Part shown: positions 16,115 through 23,368 of the stretch, in pieces
How the letters are laid out: every line of letters starts with the position of its first letter
How positions within the stretch are numbered: the first letter of the stretch is position 1
Assembly: GCA_964598395.1 (NCBI GenBank)
Contig: CAZRBW010000050.1
Coordinates: forward strand, 1 to 23,368
DNA: 23,368 nucleotides
DNA from: CAXBDP01 sp964598395
GTDB lineage: Bacteria > Bacteroidota > Bacteroidia > Cytophagales > Cyclobacteriaceae
Direction: 5' to 3'
Notes under the pieces: generated by a model
Told to the model about the DNA's origin: nothing
Databases searched by the model: none
The model's input: only the letters and a program-made list of their open reading frames with translations
Program-made: the position numbers and the translations under genes

Positions 16115-17326
16115 TTACGTGGTATAAACCGAGTTGAACAAAACATAATCCGTTGTAAGATCTGTTCCCCAAGCAGTTGCTTCATCGTCACCATCTTGAA
16201 GATCCATTTTTACAGATATATGAGATTCGCGTAAGAGCTTTTTCATATAATTAACATCATAATCCAGTGGCGCACCTTTTTCTAATACTTGAATCATGGT
16301 GTCTTCATTGCCTAGATATAAGTCTACCTTTTCATAATCGAAAGGAACACCAGCATTTCCAGCAGCGCAAATTATTCTACCCCAGTTTGGGTCGCGACCA
16401 AACATTGCGGTTTTCACCAAATTAGAACTTGAAATGCTTCGGGCTAATTTTCTTCCCAATTCTTCGCTTGAAGCATTCACAATTTTATACTCTACAAATT
16501 TGGAAGACCCTTCACCATCTGAAATAATCAGTTTTGATAAATGCTCCATCATTTCTAGCAGATTGGATCTGAAGTCTTCATAGCCTTCGCCCTCTTCGCT
16601 GGTGAGCATATCATTTTCTGCTTTCCCATTGGCTATCACTGCTACCATATCATTGGTAGATGTATCGCCATCTACGGTAATCATATTGAAAGTACGATCC
16701 ACACAATATTTTAGTGTTCTCTGCAATAATGCGGATTCTATTGCGGCATCTGTTACAATAAAGGCCAGCATAGTACCCATATTGGGATGTATCATGCCTG
16801 AGCCTTTGGCAATACCACCCATATTTACTTCTCGCCCATGTAGTTCAAATTCCAAAAAGCCTTCTTTTGGATACGTATCTGTAGTCAGAATTGCATTAGC
16901 TGCAAAAGAGCCAGCACTACTTTGGTTGCTTAGTTTCGGTGCTATTTTTTCGATTCCAGCCACAATATCCTCAGTAGGGAAGGGCTTACCGATTATGCCT
17001 GTGCTTGCAACGAGTACATGCTTTTCGTCTATATCTAAGTGTTTGGCAGTAGCTTTTACCATGGCTTCAGCTCCTGCGTAACCATCTTTGCCAGTACATG
17101 CATTTGCATTGCCAGCATTGATTACAATGGCTTGTATTATTCCTCCTTTTATATTTTCACGAGAAATTTTGATTGGCTCAGCTACAACTTTATTTCGTGT
17201 GAATACTGCAGCAGCATTTGCAGGAACTACTGAGTATATCAATGCCAAATCTCTTCTGAGGGACTTCACGCCAGAGTGGGCGCCCCAGCATTTAATTCCT
17301 TTTACGTTAGTTATATTTTTAATCAT
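16115..17326 (-). CDS. argJ: Glutamate N-acetyltransferase / ornithine acetyltransferase ArgJ
   Basis: A 403-residue bifunctional-type ArgJ. It transfers the acetyl group from N-acetylornithine to glutamate, giving ornithine and recycling acetylglutamate in arginine synthesis. Visible signatures are VVPANAAAVFTRN near the N-terminus, NAGNANACTG (70-79), VASTGIIG (107-113), and the self-cleavage region KGSGMIHPNMGTML with nucleophile Thr185. The enzyme is made as a precursor that cuts itself before this threonine into alpha and beta chains; the residue before the cut is Gly184, while Ala is the residue I know from studied enzymes. The C-terminus carries the usual GRDPNWGRI motif. It is the last gene of the operon, 4 bases after argC, followed by a terminator. 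Whether it also uses acetyl-CoA (bifunctional) cannot be read from the sequence. Confidence 0.95.
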   Translation of the reverse strand: MIKNITNVKGIKCWGAHSGVKSLRRDLALIYSVVPANAAAVFTRNKVVAEPIKISRENIKGGIIQAIVINAGNANACTGKDGYAGAEAMVKATAKHLDIDEKHVLVASTGIIGKPFPTEDIVAGIEKIAPKLSNQSSAGSFAANAILTTDTYPKEGFLEFELHGREVNMGGIAKGSGMIHPNMGTMLAFIVTDAAIESALLQRTLKYCVDRTFNMITVDGDTSTNDMVAVIANGKAENDMLTSEEGEGYEDFRSNLLEMMEHLSKLIISDGEGSSKFVEYKIVNASSEELGRKLARSISSSNLVKTAMFGRDPNWGRIICAAGNAGVPFDYEKVDLYLGNEDTMIQVLEKGAPLDYDVNYMKKLLRESHISVKMDLQDGDDEATAWGTDLTTDYVLFNSVYTT

Positions 17327-17330
17327 TTTA

Positions 17331-18368
17331 TTATGGATTAATTGGAATATGGTTTAAGCCTAAGGTTTCTTCGAAATCAAACATAATATTCATGTTTTGC
17401 ACTGCCTGGCCAGCAGCTCCTTTTACTAAATTATCGATTACACTTATCACGATTATGTTGTTGGTGCGCTCGTCATAATCTACATAAATATTGCAGTAAT
17501 TGCTCGCTCTCACATCTTTAATTGATGGTGGCTTCGATACAATTCTCACAAAAGGCATGTGTTGATAAAAATCCTGATACAATTTTTGTAGTTCCTGTTG
17601 GCTGGTAGTACTTGTAGCTTGGCCATAAGCTGTGGTTAATATGCCTCTATCGACGGGCAGTAGGTGAGGAGTAAATTGAATATTAGGTGCTATCCTCCCG
17701 CTTTTTTCTAGATTACTCTGAATCTCAATGCTATGGCGATGAAATTTTAATCCATAAGCTTTAAAATTATCACTTGCATTGGAATAATGAGTCACTGCAT
17801 TTGCTTTGATGCCTGCACCAGTTACACCTGTTTTAGCATCAATGATTATATTCTGCATATTTATCATTCCTTTAGTTACCACAGGGGCTAAGCCCAAAAT
17901 ACTACCTGTAGGAAAGCACCCAGGATTGGCTACCAAGTGAGCTGTTTTAATTTTGCTTTTATACAATTCAGGTAGTCCATAGGTGGAATTTGCAAATCCC
18001 TCTCGGAAGGTGTGATCTTTTTTGTACCACTCTTCATAGATTTCTGGGCTGTCCAATCGAAAGTCGCCAGATAAATCTACGATTCTGAATTTCTTGTCTT
18101 TCCAACGCCTCACATAGTCCATTGATACTCCATGAGGGAGGGCAAGAAATACCAAATCTAATTCCATATCATCTGCCTTATCAGCAGTATGTAATTCATC
18201 ATCGACAATTCCTTGAAAAAAAGGATGTACATCGGAGAATTTCTCGCCGGCTCTGCTTTCGGATGTGATAATGGAGATATCTATTTCAGGATGATATTTG
18301 AGTATGCGCACAAGTTCTGATCCTGTATATCCGGTTGCACCTATTACGCCTATTTTCTTTTTTGTCAT
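17331..18368 (-). CDS. argC: N-acetyl-gamma-glutamyl-phosphate reductase ArgC
   Basis: A 345-residue NADPH-dependent reductase that converts N-acetylglutamyl phosphate to the semialdehyde, third step of ornithine synthesis. The nucleotide-binding loop GVIGATGYTGSELVR is at the N-terminus; the catalytic cysteine is Cys151 in VANPGCFPTG, and the conserved histidines are in KFHRHSIEI (210-212 region). The ATG at 18368 is chosen because it directly precedes the Rossmann strand and lies one base after the argD stop (TAA-G-ATG); an upstream in-frame ATG at 18392 would overlap argD. The length agrees with the type-1 ArgC family. It is followed by argJ after 4 bases. Confidence 0.95.
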   Translation of the reverse strand: MTKKKIGVIGATGYTGSELVRILKYHPEIDISIITSESRAGEKFSDVHPFFQGIVDDELHTADKADDMELDLVFLALPHGVSMDYVRRWKDKKFRIVDLSGDFRLDSPEIYEEWYKKDHTFREGFANSTYGLPELYKSKIKTAHLVANPGCFPTGSILGLAPVVTKGMINMQNIIIDAKTGVTGAGIKANAVTHYSNASDNFKAYGLKFHRHSIEIQSNLEKSGRIAPNIQFTPHLLPVDRGILTTAYGQATSTTSQQELQKLYQDFYQHMPFVRIVSKPPSIKDVRASNYCNIYVDYDERTNNIIVISVIDNLVKGAAGQAVQNMNIMFDFEETLGLNHIPINP

Positions 18369-18369
18369 C

Positions 18370-19554
18370 TTATTCAATTTTTTTAAGTGCATTTTTCAAT
18401 ACCACCAATACTTTACCCAACTCCTCATAATTGATCGTGAGTGGTGGCACAAGCCGAAGTATGTTTCCTGCTGTTGAATTGGCAATTACTCCTTGCTCAA
18501 GCATTTCAATCACCAGTGGTTTTGTTTCGAAGTCAAATTCTACTCCGATCATGAGGCCTAGACCTTTTACTTGCTTAAGTCTAGGGTCTTGTATTTCTTC
18601 AAGCTTCTTCTTGAACCATTCACCTTTTTCAAGGGTGGTTTCTAGTAAATTTTCTTCTTCGATTGTTTCAATCACAGCAAGAGCGGCAGCACAAACAAGC
18701 GGATTTCCACCGAAAGTTGTCCCGTGATCACCAAATTCTATGGCATCGCTCACTTTTTGGTTAGATAATATTGCTCCAATGGGCACTCCGCCGCCAAGTC
18801 CTTTTGCTAAGGTCATAATATCAGGCTGGACACCATAATGATCTTTGGCAAACCATTTACCTGTGCGACCAACACCTGATTGTATTTCATCAAAAATCAA
18901 CACAATATCGTTCTTATCGCAGAAGGCTCTTACCTTTTGCACAAACTCCTTCTCCGCCACGTTAATGCCACCTTCACCTTGTACAAGTTCCATCAAGATG
19001 GCACTTACACTTTGGTCGCACGCTTTCTCCAATGCGTCAAAATCATTAAACGGAATTTGCTTAAAGCCCAACGGAATAGGGTCAAATCCTACTTGCATGG
19101 CTTTTTTGCCAGTGGCAATAGTAGCCATTGTACGGCCATGAAAAGAGTTGTTCATCGACAATATGGTGCCTGAGCGGCCTTTGGAATGTCCATATTTGCG
19201 CGCAATTTTTATTGCGCCTTCTACCGATTCTGCACCGCTATTGCTAAAGAATACACGATCTAAACCAGTTATTTCAACCAATTTTTTGGAAAGCATAGCC
19301 TGTGGCTCGCTTAAGAAAAAATTAGAAATATGCATCAATGTAGCGGCTTGATCTTGCAAGGCTTTTACCACTTTTGGGTGACAGTGGCCTACATTGTTTA
19401 CAGCAATACCAGCTAGCGCATCGATGTATTCTTTCCCATCTACATCCCATACTTTGGCTCCCAAGCCATTTTTGAGGGTGATTGGAAAGCGACGAAATGT
19501 TTGGAGATAATTTTCTTTGTCAATTTGCTGATACCTTTGGTTAATGTCAGTCAT
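18370..19554 (-). CDS. argD: Acetylornithine aminotransferase ArgD
   Basis: A 394-residue class-III PLP aminotransferase that makes N-acetylornithine from the semialdehyde with glutamate as amino donor. Visible motifs are GIAVNNVGHCHPKV near the N-terminus, FFSNSGAESVEGAIK (PLP phosphate site), SFHGRTMAT, IFDEIQSGVGRTG with Asp222, and TLAKGLGGGVPIGA with the Schiff-base Lys251. The start at 19554 lies one base after the argB stop (TAA-T-ATG), the same junction as argD/argC; an upstream ATG at 19578 would overlap argB by 23 bases and adds eight residues. Ornithine or succinylornithine aminotransferases share these motifs, but the position between argB and argC supports ArgD. Confidence 0.94.
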   Translation of the reverse strand: MTDINQRYQQIDKENYLQTFRRFPITLKNGLGAKVWDVDGKEYIDALAGIAVNNVGHCHPKVVKALQDQAATLMHISNFFLSEPQAMLSKKLVEITGLDRVFFSNSGAESVEGAIKIARKYGHSKGRSGTILSMNNSFHGRTMATIATGKKAMQVGFDPIPLGFKQIPFNDFDALEKACDQSVSAILMELVQGEGGINVAEKEFVQKVRAFCDKNDIVLIFDEIQSGVGRTGKWFAKDHYGVQPDIMTLAKGLGGGVPIGAILSNQKVSDAIEFGDHGTTFGGNPLVCAAALAVIETIEEENLLETTLEKGEWFKKKLEEIQDPRLKQVKGLGLMIGVEFDFETKPLVIEMLEQGVIANSTAGNILRLVPPLTINYEELGKVLVVLKNALKKIE

Positions 19555-19555
19555 A

Positions 19556-20428
19556 TTACTTTGAAATTGTGGTTCCAATATTTTTATTTTCAGCTAGCTG
19601 GGTGATTTGCTGGGGCTTTGTACCATTGATGATGCGGGAGGATTTTGCTCCTGCATTTAGCGCTACTATACATGATTCAATTTTCGGAATCATGCCACCT
19701 TGTATGGTTCCATTAGCGATAAGTTTGCTCGTTTCGCTTATGGTAAGGTTAAGAATAATTGTGCTTGGATCATCCTTATCCATAAGGAGCCCGTCCACAT
19801 CTGTCAATACAATAAATTGGGATGCAGATAATGCGCCTGCTAAATGACCTGCAAACATATCTGCATTGATATTGTATTCATTACCTTCTTTGTCAGCGGC
19901 AACGCACGTAACTACTGGTAGGTAATTATTTTGTAAAAGGAGGGAGATTAGCTCGATATCTATTTCTACAATATCACCCACTTGGCCAATATCTATCTTT
20001 TCAATTTTGCTATTTGTGGACTTGTTATGAAACCTTTTGGCAGCAATGGCCAATTGACCATCTTTTCCTGAGAGTCCTACAGCCTTTTGTCCCATTTGAT
20101 TGAGCATGCCTACTAAGGAGCCATTTACTTCACCTTTAAGGGCCATTTCCACATATTTCAGTGCTTCTTTGGTTGTTTTGCGGTGGCCGTCCACAAATTC
20201 AGACTCGATATTTACCTGACTTAAAATTCTTTGGATAAATGGGCCGCCTCCGTGGACTATTACTACATGGAATCCTTCTTCTTGAAGTTTGCAAATATTC
20301 TGTAGTACGTTGGTTTTGAGGGATTCTTCGGTCATGGCGTTACCGCCATATTTTATTACAATTACTGGCTTTTTATTTTTTAACATAAGTTTTGGATTCG
20401 ATGAGCTGCCTTCTAAAGGTTCATTCAT
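19556..20428 (-). CDS. argB: Acetylglutamate kinase ArgB
   Basis: A 290-residue amino-acid kinase that phosphorylates N-acetylglutamate, the committed step of ornithine synthesis. Motifs are VIVIKYGGNAM (Lys26), VIVHGGGPFIQ (57-66, substrate loop), YNINADMFAGHLAGAL (about 185-200), LTDVDGLL and QGGMIPKIE (Lys249). The first 14 residues precede another ATG at 20386 (MLKNKKPVIVIKYGG), which would give a 276-residue protein beginning close to the first strand; the purine-rich AAAGAGAG before 20428 favours the longer form slightly. The N-terminal extension is not clearly the arginine-sensing helix of feedback-inhibited enzymes. First gene of the operon; the stop is one base before argD. Confidence 0.94.
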   Translation of the reverse strand: MNEPLEGSSSNPKLMLKNKKPVIVIKYGGNAMTEESLKTNVLQNICKLQEEGFHVVIVHGGGPFIQRILSQVNIESEFVDGHRKTTKEALKYVEMALKGEVNGSLVGMLNQMGQKAVGLSGKDGQLAIAAKRFHNKSTNSKIEKIDIGQVGDIVEIDIELISLLLQNNYLPVVTCVAADKEGNEYNINADMFAGHLAGALSASQFIVLTDVDGLLMDKDDPSTIILNLTISETSKLIANGTIQGGMIPKIESCIVALNAGAKSSRIINGTKPQQITQLAENKNIGTTISK

Positions 20429-20777
20429 CTTGAATACTCTCTTTTAGTTACGCTTTAAGGATTTTATATTTTTTTAAGTGGATATCAACAAATTTACAAA
20501 AATATAGGCGGAAAAACGATTAAAAATCGCCTTTAAATTGGTTTTACAGCAATAAGTACCTTAAAATTGATGTGATTTAATTATTGTGCTAATTTGAATT
20601 ATTGAGTATAACAAGCTTGTGCATAGCTAATTGCAAATTCCAGATACTGGTGTTTGATGTGATGATTGATAAACCAAAATATTATTCTGAAAATGAATAT
20701 TAAAACCGATAAACCCAGAATATTTGGATAGTATAACAAGAATTACTTTATTATTTCCTGGTATTGCCTGCCCTAAA
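20429..20777. other. AT-rich intergenic region upstream of argB
   Basis: 349 bases without a gene on either strand. It must carry the arg promoter and the 3' end of the PAS protein transcript. Visible items are two tandem -7-like elements near argB (20489-20504), an inverted repeat AGGCG/CGCCT (20506-20532) enclosing a smaller hairpin CGATT-AAA-AATCG (20517-20529), and an 11-bp direct repeat AGTATAACAAG at 20605-20615 and 20730-20740. No strong terminator was found for the PAS gene. I found no convincing ArgR box by eye. Confidence 0.5.
20489..20504 (-). promoter_or_regulatory. Tandem candidate -7 elements for the arg operon
   Basis: On the minus strand TATTTTTG (20504-20497) and TAAATTTG (20496-20489) both match TAnnTTTG exactly and lie back to back, 61-76 bases before the argB start. 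A TTG -33 element at the usual distance is not visible for either. The doubled -7 and the inverted repeat just upstream make this the best promoter candidate in the gap. Confidence 0.4.
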
Positions 20778-23368
20778 TTAATTAAGCGTGTTCGTTTTTG
20801 CTACGATATTTTTTACGATTTCATCCAATTCTTCAGCTGAGGTTTTTATCCCATTCATTATTGTGAAGTATTCTTCTACATTATCAAAAAGGTTCTGCTC
20901 AATAAGGCTAATTAGTCCTAATAGCCTTGATAATGGAGCTCTAACAATATGGGATTGAGTCCAAGCAATATCTTTTAAAGCTTGGTTTTGAATTGTGATT
21001 TCTTTCAAAAGTTTGCGCGACTCGGTTACATCAAGTACAGCACCAACCATCCGTATAGCTTTCCCCTTATTATCTCGAATTATATGGCCTTTATCAGCAA
21101 TGAAAGCGATATCTCCATTTGCTTTTACGAAGCGATATTCTTTTTGCCAAAATTTTATTTTTGAGTTTTCTAAAGCTTCATTTAAAGAGATACTTACGGC
21201 TTTGTAATCAGATTGATACACGTTTTGTAGCCAGAAACTTTGAGGGGTGGTAATGTCGGAATGCTTAAACCCGAATATAGATTCGTAGCCTTGGCTTCTT
21301 ATTACGGTATCATTTTGAATATCCCAATCCCAAATCATCTCGTTGGTAGCTTTCATAGCCATTGTAAATCGTTCGTTACTGATTTGCAATTGTAGTTCAC
21401 GAGTTTTTGATAAAGTAATGTCTTGTATTACACCGGCTATCGATATGGGAACTCCTTTGCTATCTCTTTCGAGTTTTATTCTTTGGAACACCCACTTTTC
21501 CTTTTTTCCATCTATTAAGATCCGATGTTCAAAATCGTGGTACCCGTCTGTTGGAAAATATGATGATATGTCTCCATCAAAATAGTTTCGATCGTCTGGA
21601 TGAAACAATTTTTTGATGTTTTCATTTGAAGGGATAAAACTCTCAGGATCTTGCTCATAAATTTCAAATACTTTGCTTGACCAATGAGAAATGTCTGCTG
21701 TAATTTCTCTACTCCAATAGCCAAGATTGGCAATTTCTTGGGCTGATTTTAATTGATCATTAGCTTTTAATATTTCTAATTCGAAAGTTTTACGTTCTGT
21801 AATATCTTTACCAGTGGCATAAAGAAGCCCTTCACTTAATTTTGGTGTTGTAGTCCATGAAATCCATACATTTTCGCCATTCTTTTTTTGATATCGAATT
21901 TCAAAATCATATATAATTTCACCTTCTAGCGCCTTTGAAATGATATTTTTAGTTTCTACAATATCTTCTGGATGAATAAAATCCATAAACTGTCTTGACA
22001 TTAATTCTTCTTTAGAATAACCCAGTAGTTTGGATAATGCTGGATTAATTTTCTTGAAAGTTCCGTCGATGCCTGCTATGACTAATAGGTCAGATGATAT
22101 TTCAAAGAAATTATGCAGTTCTTCCTCCCGCATTTTTCTCAATAATTCTGTACCAATTTGGTCAGATAATCCGGGTAGAATTTGCTCAAAATGTGTTAAG
22201 TTGACTTCTTTGAAATCACCTATAAAATTAAATACCGCTATTACTTGGTTGTTGTATTTTATAGGTACAGCATAGCTATTCTCAAGTTTTGATATTTTTG
22301 CTGATTCTTCTCTTAGAAAATGCTGTTTATTTTCTTGGATATTCCATTTTTTAATCTGACCTGATTCCCAGCATTTACCAATTATTCCTTGACCAACTTT
22401 TAAGGAATTAAAATCCGCATTTAGTTGAGCAAATTTTCTTCCTTTTTTATCACTAATTATCTGGCTTATAAGGTTGATATTACTTTCATCTATAGAGGTG
22501 ATCCAAGCCTCTGAAAGACTAATTTTGAAGAAGTCTGCAATCTTGGTTAATACTTCATCAAGACTTTCCTTAAACTTATTTGTCTGGTTAAACGCATACG
22601 TCAGGGAGTGCATTAATTCAGATTGGATCTCGCGATTTTTTGTCGCTGTAATATCAGATAGAGAGCCTACTGCTCGGATAGCTTTTCCATCCTTATCTCT
22701 AGATATAAATCCCTTGTTAGTAACATAAGCAAGAGTGCCGTCCTTTTTATAATATCTGTAGGTTTCGCTCCAGATATTCTGGGAAGATTGATGCACAGCA
22801 GTGTTGAAACTTTCGATCACACACTCTATATCTTCTGGGTGTACTCTACTTTCAAGGTATTTTTGATCGTACTGGTATGAAATATCGCTGTAGCCAAATA
22901 TGTTCTTGTACCCTTCGCCCCAATTCAATATACCTGTTACAAAATCCAAATCCCATATAGCATCTGTGGTAGCTTTTTGGGCGAGTTTATATCTTGTATT
23001 CGCCTTTTCCAAGGCTTTCTCTTTTTCTACTAATTCAGTGACGTCTTTTGAGTTAGTAATTATTCCGTTTATGGCTGGGTCATCTAATAAATTGGTCGCA
23101 GTGGTAATTGTCCATCTCCAATCTCCTGTACCATCTAAAAGTCGATATGGATCAAGCCTAAGTTTTTTTTGCTTGAATAGCTTTTTGAATTGCTTGATTA
23201 CTGTTGGTCGATCATCTTTGTGGATGTATTGAAAAATTTCAGTGCCAATAAAATCTTCTGTATTAATACCTAGTGAAGCGGAAGTGCTTTCACTTATAAA
23301 TGTGAATTCGCCTTTCTCATTTATGATACTAATCAAATCAGACCCTTCTTGAACCAAAGCCTTAAATC
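20778..23368 (-). CDS. Multi-PAS/GAF sensor protein with phosphoacceptor-only C-terminus (5' partial)
   Basis: At least 863 codons; the frame stays open to the right window edge and a PAS domain begins there (FKALVQEGSDLISIIN), so the true start lies outside. Numbering from the TTG codon at 23357, the order is PAS1 (about 1-115), PAS2 with PAC (about 120-240), GAF (about 245-410), PAS3 (about 415-535), PAS4 (about 540-660), PAS5 (about 665-785), then a HisKA-like helical hairpin with WTQSHIVRAPLSRLLGL, phosphoacceptor candidate His803. The protein stops 56 residues after this histidine, so the HATPase catalytic domain is absent. PAS2 and PAS5 are clearly related copies (RDKDGKAIRAVG versus RDNKGKAIRMVG). 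Such ends are seen in other Bacteroidota PAS proteins as I recall. It is probably a soluble cytoplasmic sensor; no membrane helix is seen in the visible part. Confidence 0.88.
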   Translation of the reverse strand, partial: FKALVQEGSDLISIINEKGEFTFISESTSASLGINTEDFIGTEIFQYIHKDDRPTVIKQFKKLFKQKKLRLDPYRLLDGTGDWRWTITTATNLLDDPAINGIITNSKDVTELVEKEKALEKANTRYKLAQKATTDAIWDLDFVTGILNWGEGYKNIFGYSDISYQYDQKYLESRVHPEDIECVIESFNTAVHQSSQNIWSETYRYYKKDGTLAYVTNKGFISRDKDGKAIRAVGSLSDITATKNREIQSELMHSLTYAFNQTNKFKESLDEVLTKIADFFKISLSEAWITSIDESNINLISQIISDKKGRKFAQLNADFNSLKVGQGIIGKCWESGQIKKWNIQENKQHFLREESAKISKLENSYAVPIKYNNQVIAVFNFIGDFKEVNLTHFEQILPGLSDQIGTELLRKMREEELHNFFEISSDLLVIAGIDGTFKKINPALSKLLGYSKEELMSRQFMDFIHPEDIVETKNIISKALEGEIIYDFEIRYQKKNGENVWISWTTTPKLSEGLLYATGKDITERKTFELEILKANDQLKSAQEIANLGYWSREITADISHWSSKVFEIYEQDPESFIPSNENIKKLFHPDDRNYFDGDISSYFPTDGYHDFEHRILIDGKKEKWVFQRIKLERDSKGVPISIAGVIQDITLSKTRELQLQISNERFTMAMKATNEMIWDWDIQNDTVIRSQGYESIFGFKHSDITTPQSFWLQNVYQSDYKAVSISLNEALENSKIKFWQKEYRFVKANGDIAFIADKGHIIRDNKGKAIRMVGAVLDVTESRKLLKEITIQNQALKDIAWTQSHIVRAPLSRLLGLISLIEQNLFDNVEEYFTIMNGIKTSAEELDEIVKNIVAKTNTLN

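Larger units (their letters stand above)
255..22131. repeat. Dispersed octamer GCGGGAGG, 13 copies
   Basis: Plus-strand copies start at 2610, 6398, 9046, 13623, 16028 and 19634; minus-strand copies (CCTCCCGC on the plus strand) occupy 255-262, 5195-5202, 7429-7436, 10765-10772, 15568-15575, 17694-17701 and 22124-22131. Gaps range from 0.46 to 2.9 kb, mean about 1.8 kb. Eleven copies lie in genes, in different reading frames (LREG, EREG, DGGR, LAGG, NPPA, SSR, SGR, ILP, MREE), two lie between genes. The coding strand shows the G-rich form in eight of eleven. Only the octamer is shared; flanks differ, with A or T before it in 11 of 13. Confidence 0.8.

Noticed and set aside
20661..20730. Hairpin CCAAAATATT...AATATTTGG in the gap before argB, as a possible RNA element
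   Set aside because: The arms pair only with a bulge and are about 40 bases apart in AT-rich sequence; chance is a sufficient explanation.
20429..20777. ArgR-type operator upstream of argB
   Set aside because: No segment matches the known ArgR consensus on both half-sites by eye, so I do not call it.
23355..23357. TTG as start codon of the PAS protein
   Set aside because: The frame is open through to the window edge and the TTG lies within the first helix of a PAS domain, so the gene continues outside.

Overview
The window looks like a chromosomal segment of a Bacteroidota bacterium, most likely of the Cytophagales or a related marine lineage. The sequence is AT-rich (roughly 37% G+C by eye) and most start codons lack a Shine-Dalgarno sequence. 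The gene repertoire also fits: a fused M16 lipoprotein peptidase, a TPR histidine kinase, a PIG-L deacetylase beside a sodium:solute symporter, and multi-PAS proteins ending in a lone phosphoacceptor domain. I see no rRNA, tRNA, CRISPR array, insertion sequence or phage gene.

Layout. 1-135 is the 3' end of a small membrane protein gene. 232-3075 (+) is an M16 zinc-peptidase lipoprotein, facing a secreted fasciclin-domain protein (3241-3798, -), with one terminator for each gene in the gap. 3909-5897 (-) is an orphan TPR histidine kinase. 6070-10395 (+) is a tight three-gene operon: PIG-L deacetylase, an overlapping 49-residue membrane protein, and a sodium:solute symporter. It ends at a bidirectional terminator shared with a diheme cytochrome c (10470-11441, -). 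11671-15854 (-) reads, in transcription order, OmpR-type response regulator, HAMP histidine kinase, a control region with 11-bp-spaced direct repeats, then UspA-like protein, lipocalin-like protein and DUF1275/YoaK membrane protein. 16115-20428 (-) is the arginine operon argB-argD-argC-argJ (N-acetyl cyclic route to ornithine). 20778 to the right edge (-) is a multi-PAS/GAF sensor protein whose 5' end lies outside the window.

Two signals stand out beyond the genes. First, the octamer GCGGGAGG occurs 13 times on the two strands together, about every 1.8 kb, against roughly 0.1 expected from composition. It falls in all reading frames, in coding and non-coding DNA, and in both orientations, so it looks like a genome-wide DNA-level motif (Chi-like or another architecture motif). 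Second, four exact copies of ATTAGAAT (two pairs, each with 11-bp period) plus two degenerate copies in phase lie just upstream of the usp-lipocalin-yoaK genes, next to the OmpR-family two-component system. This is the arrangement expected for a response-regulator operator, and it suggests that the system controls that operon.
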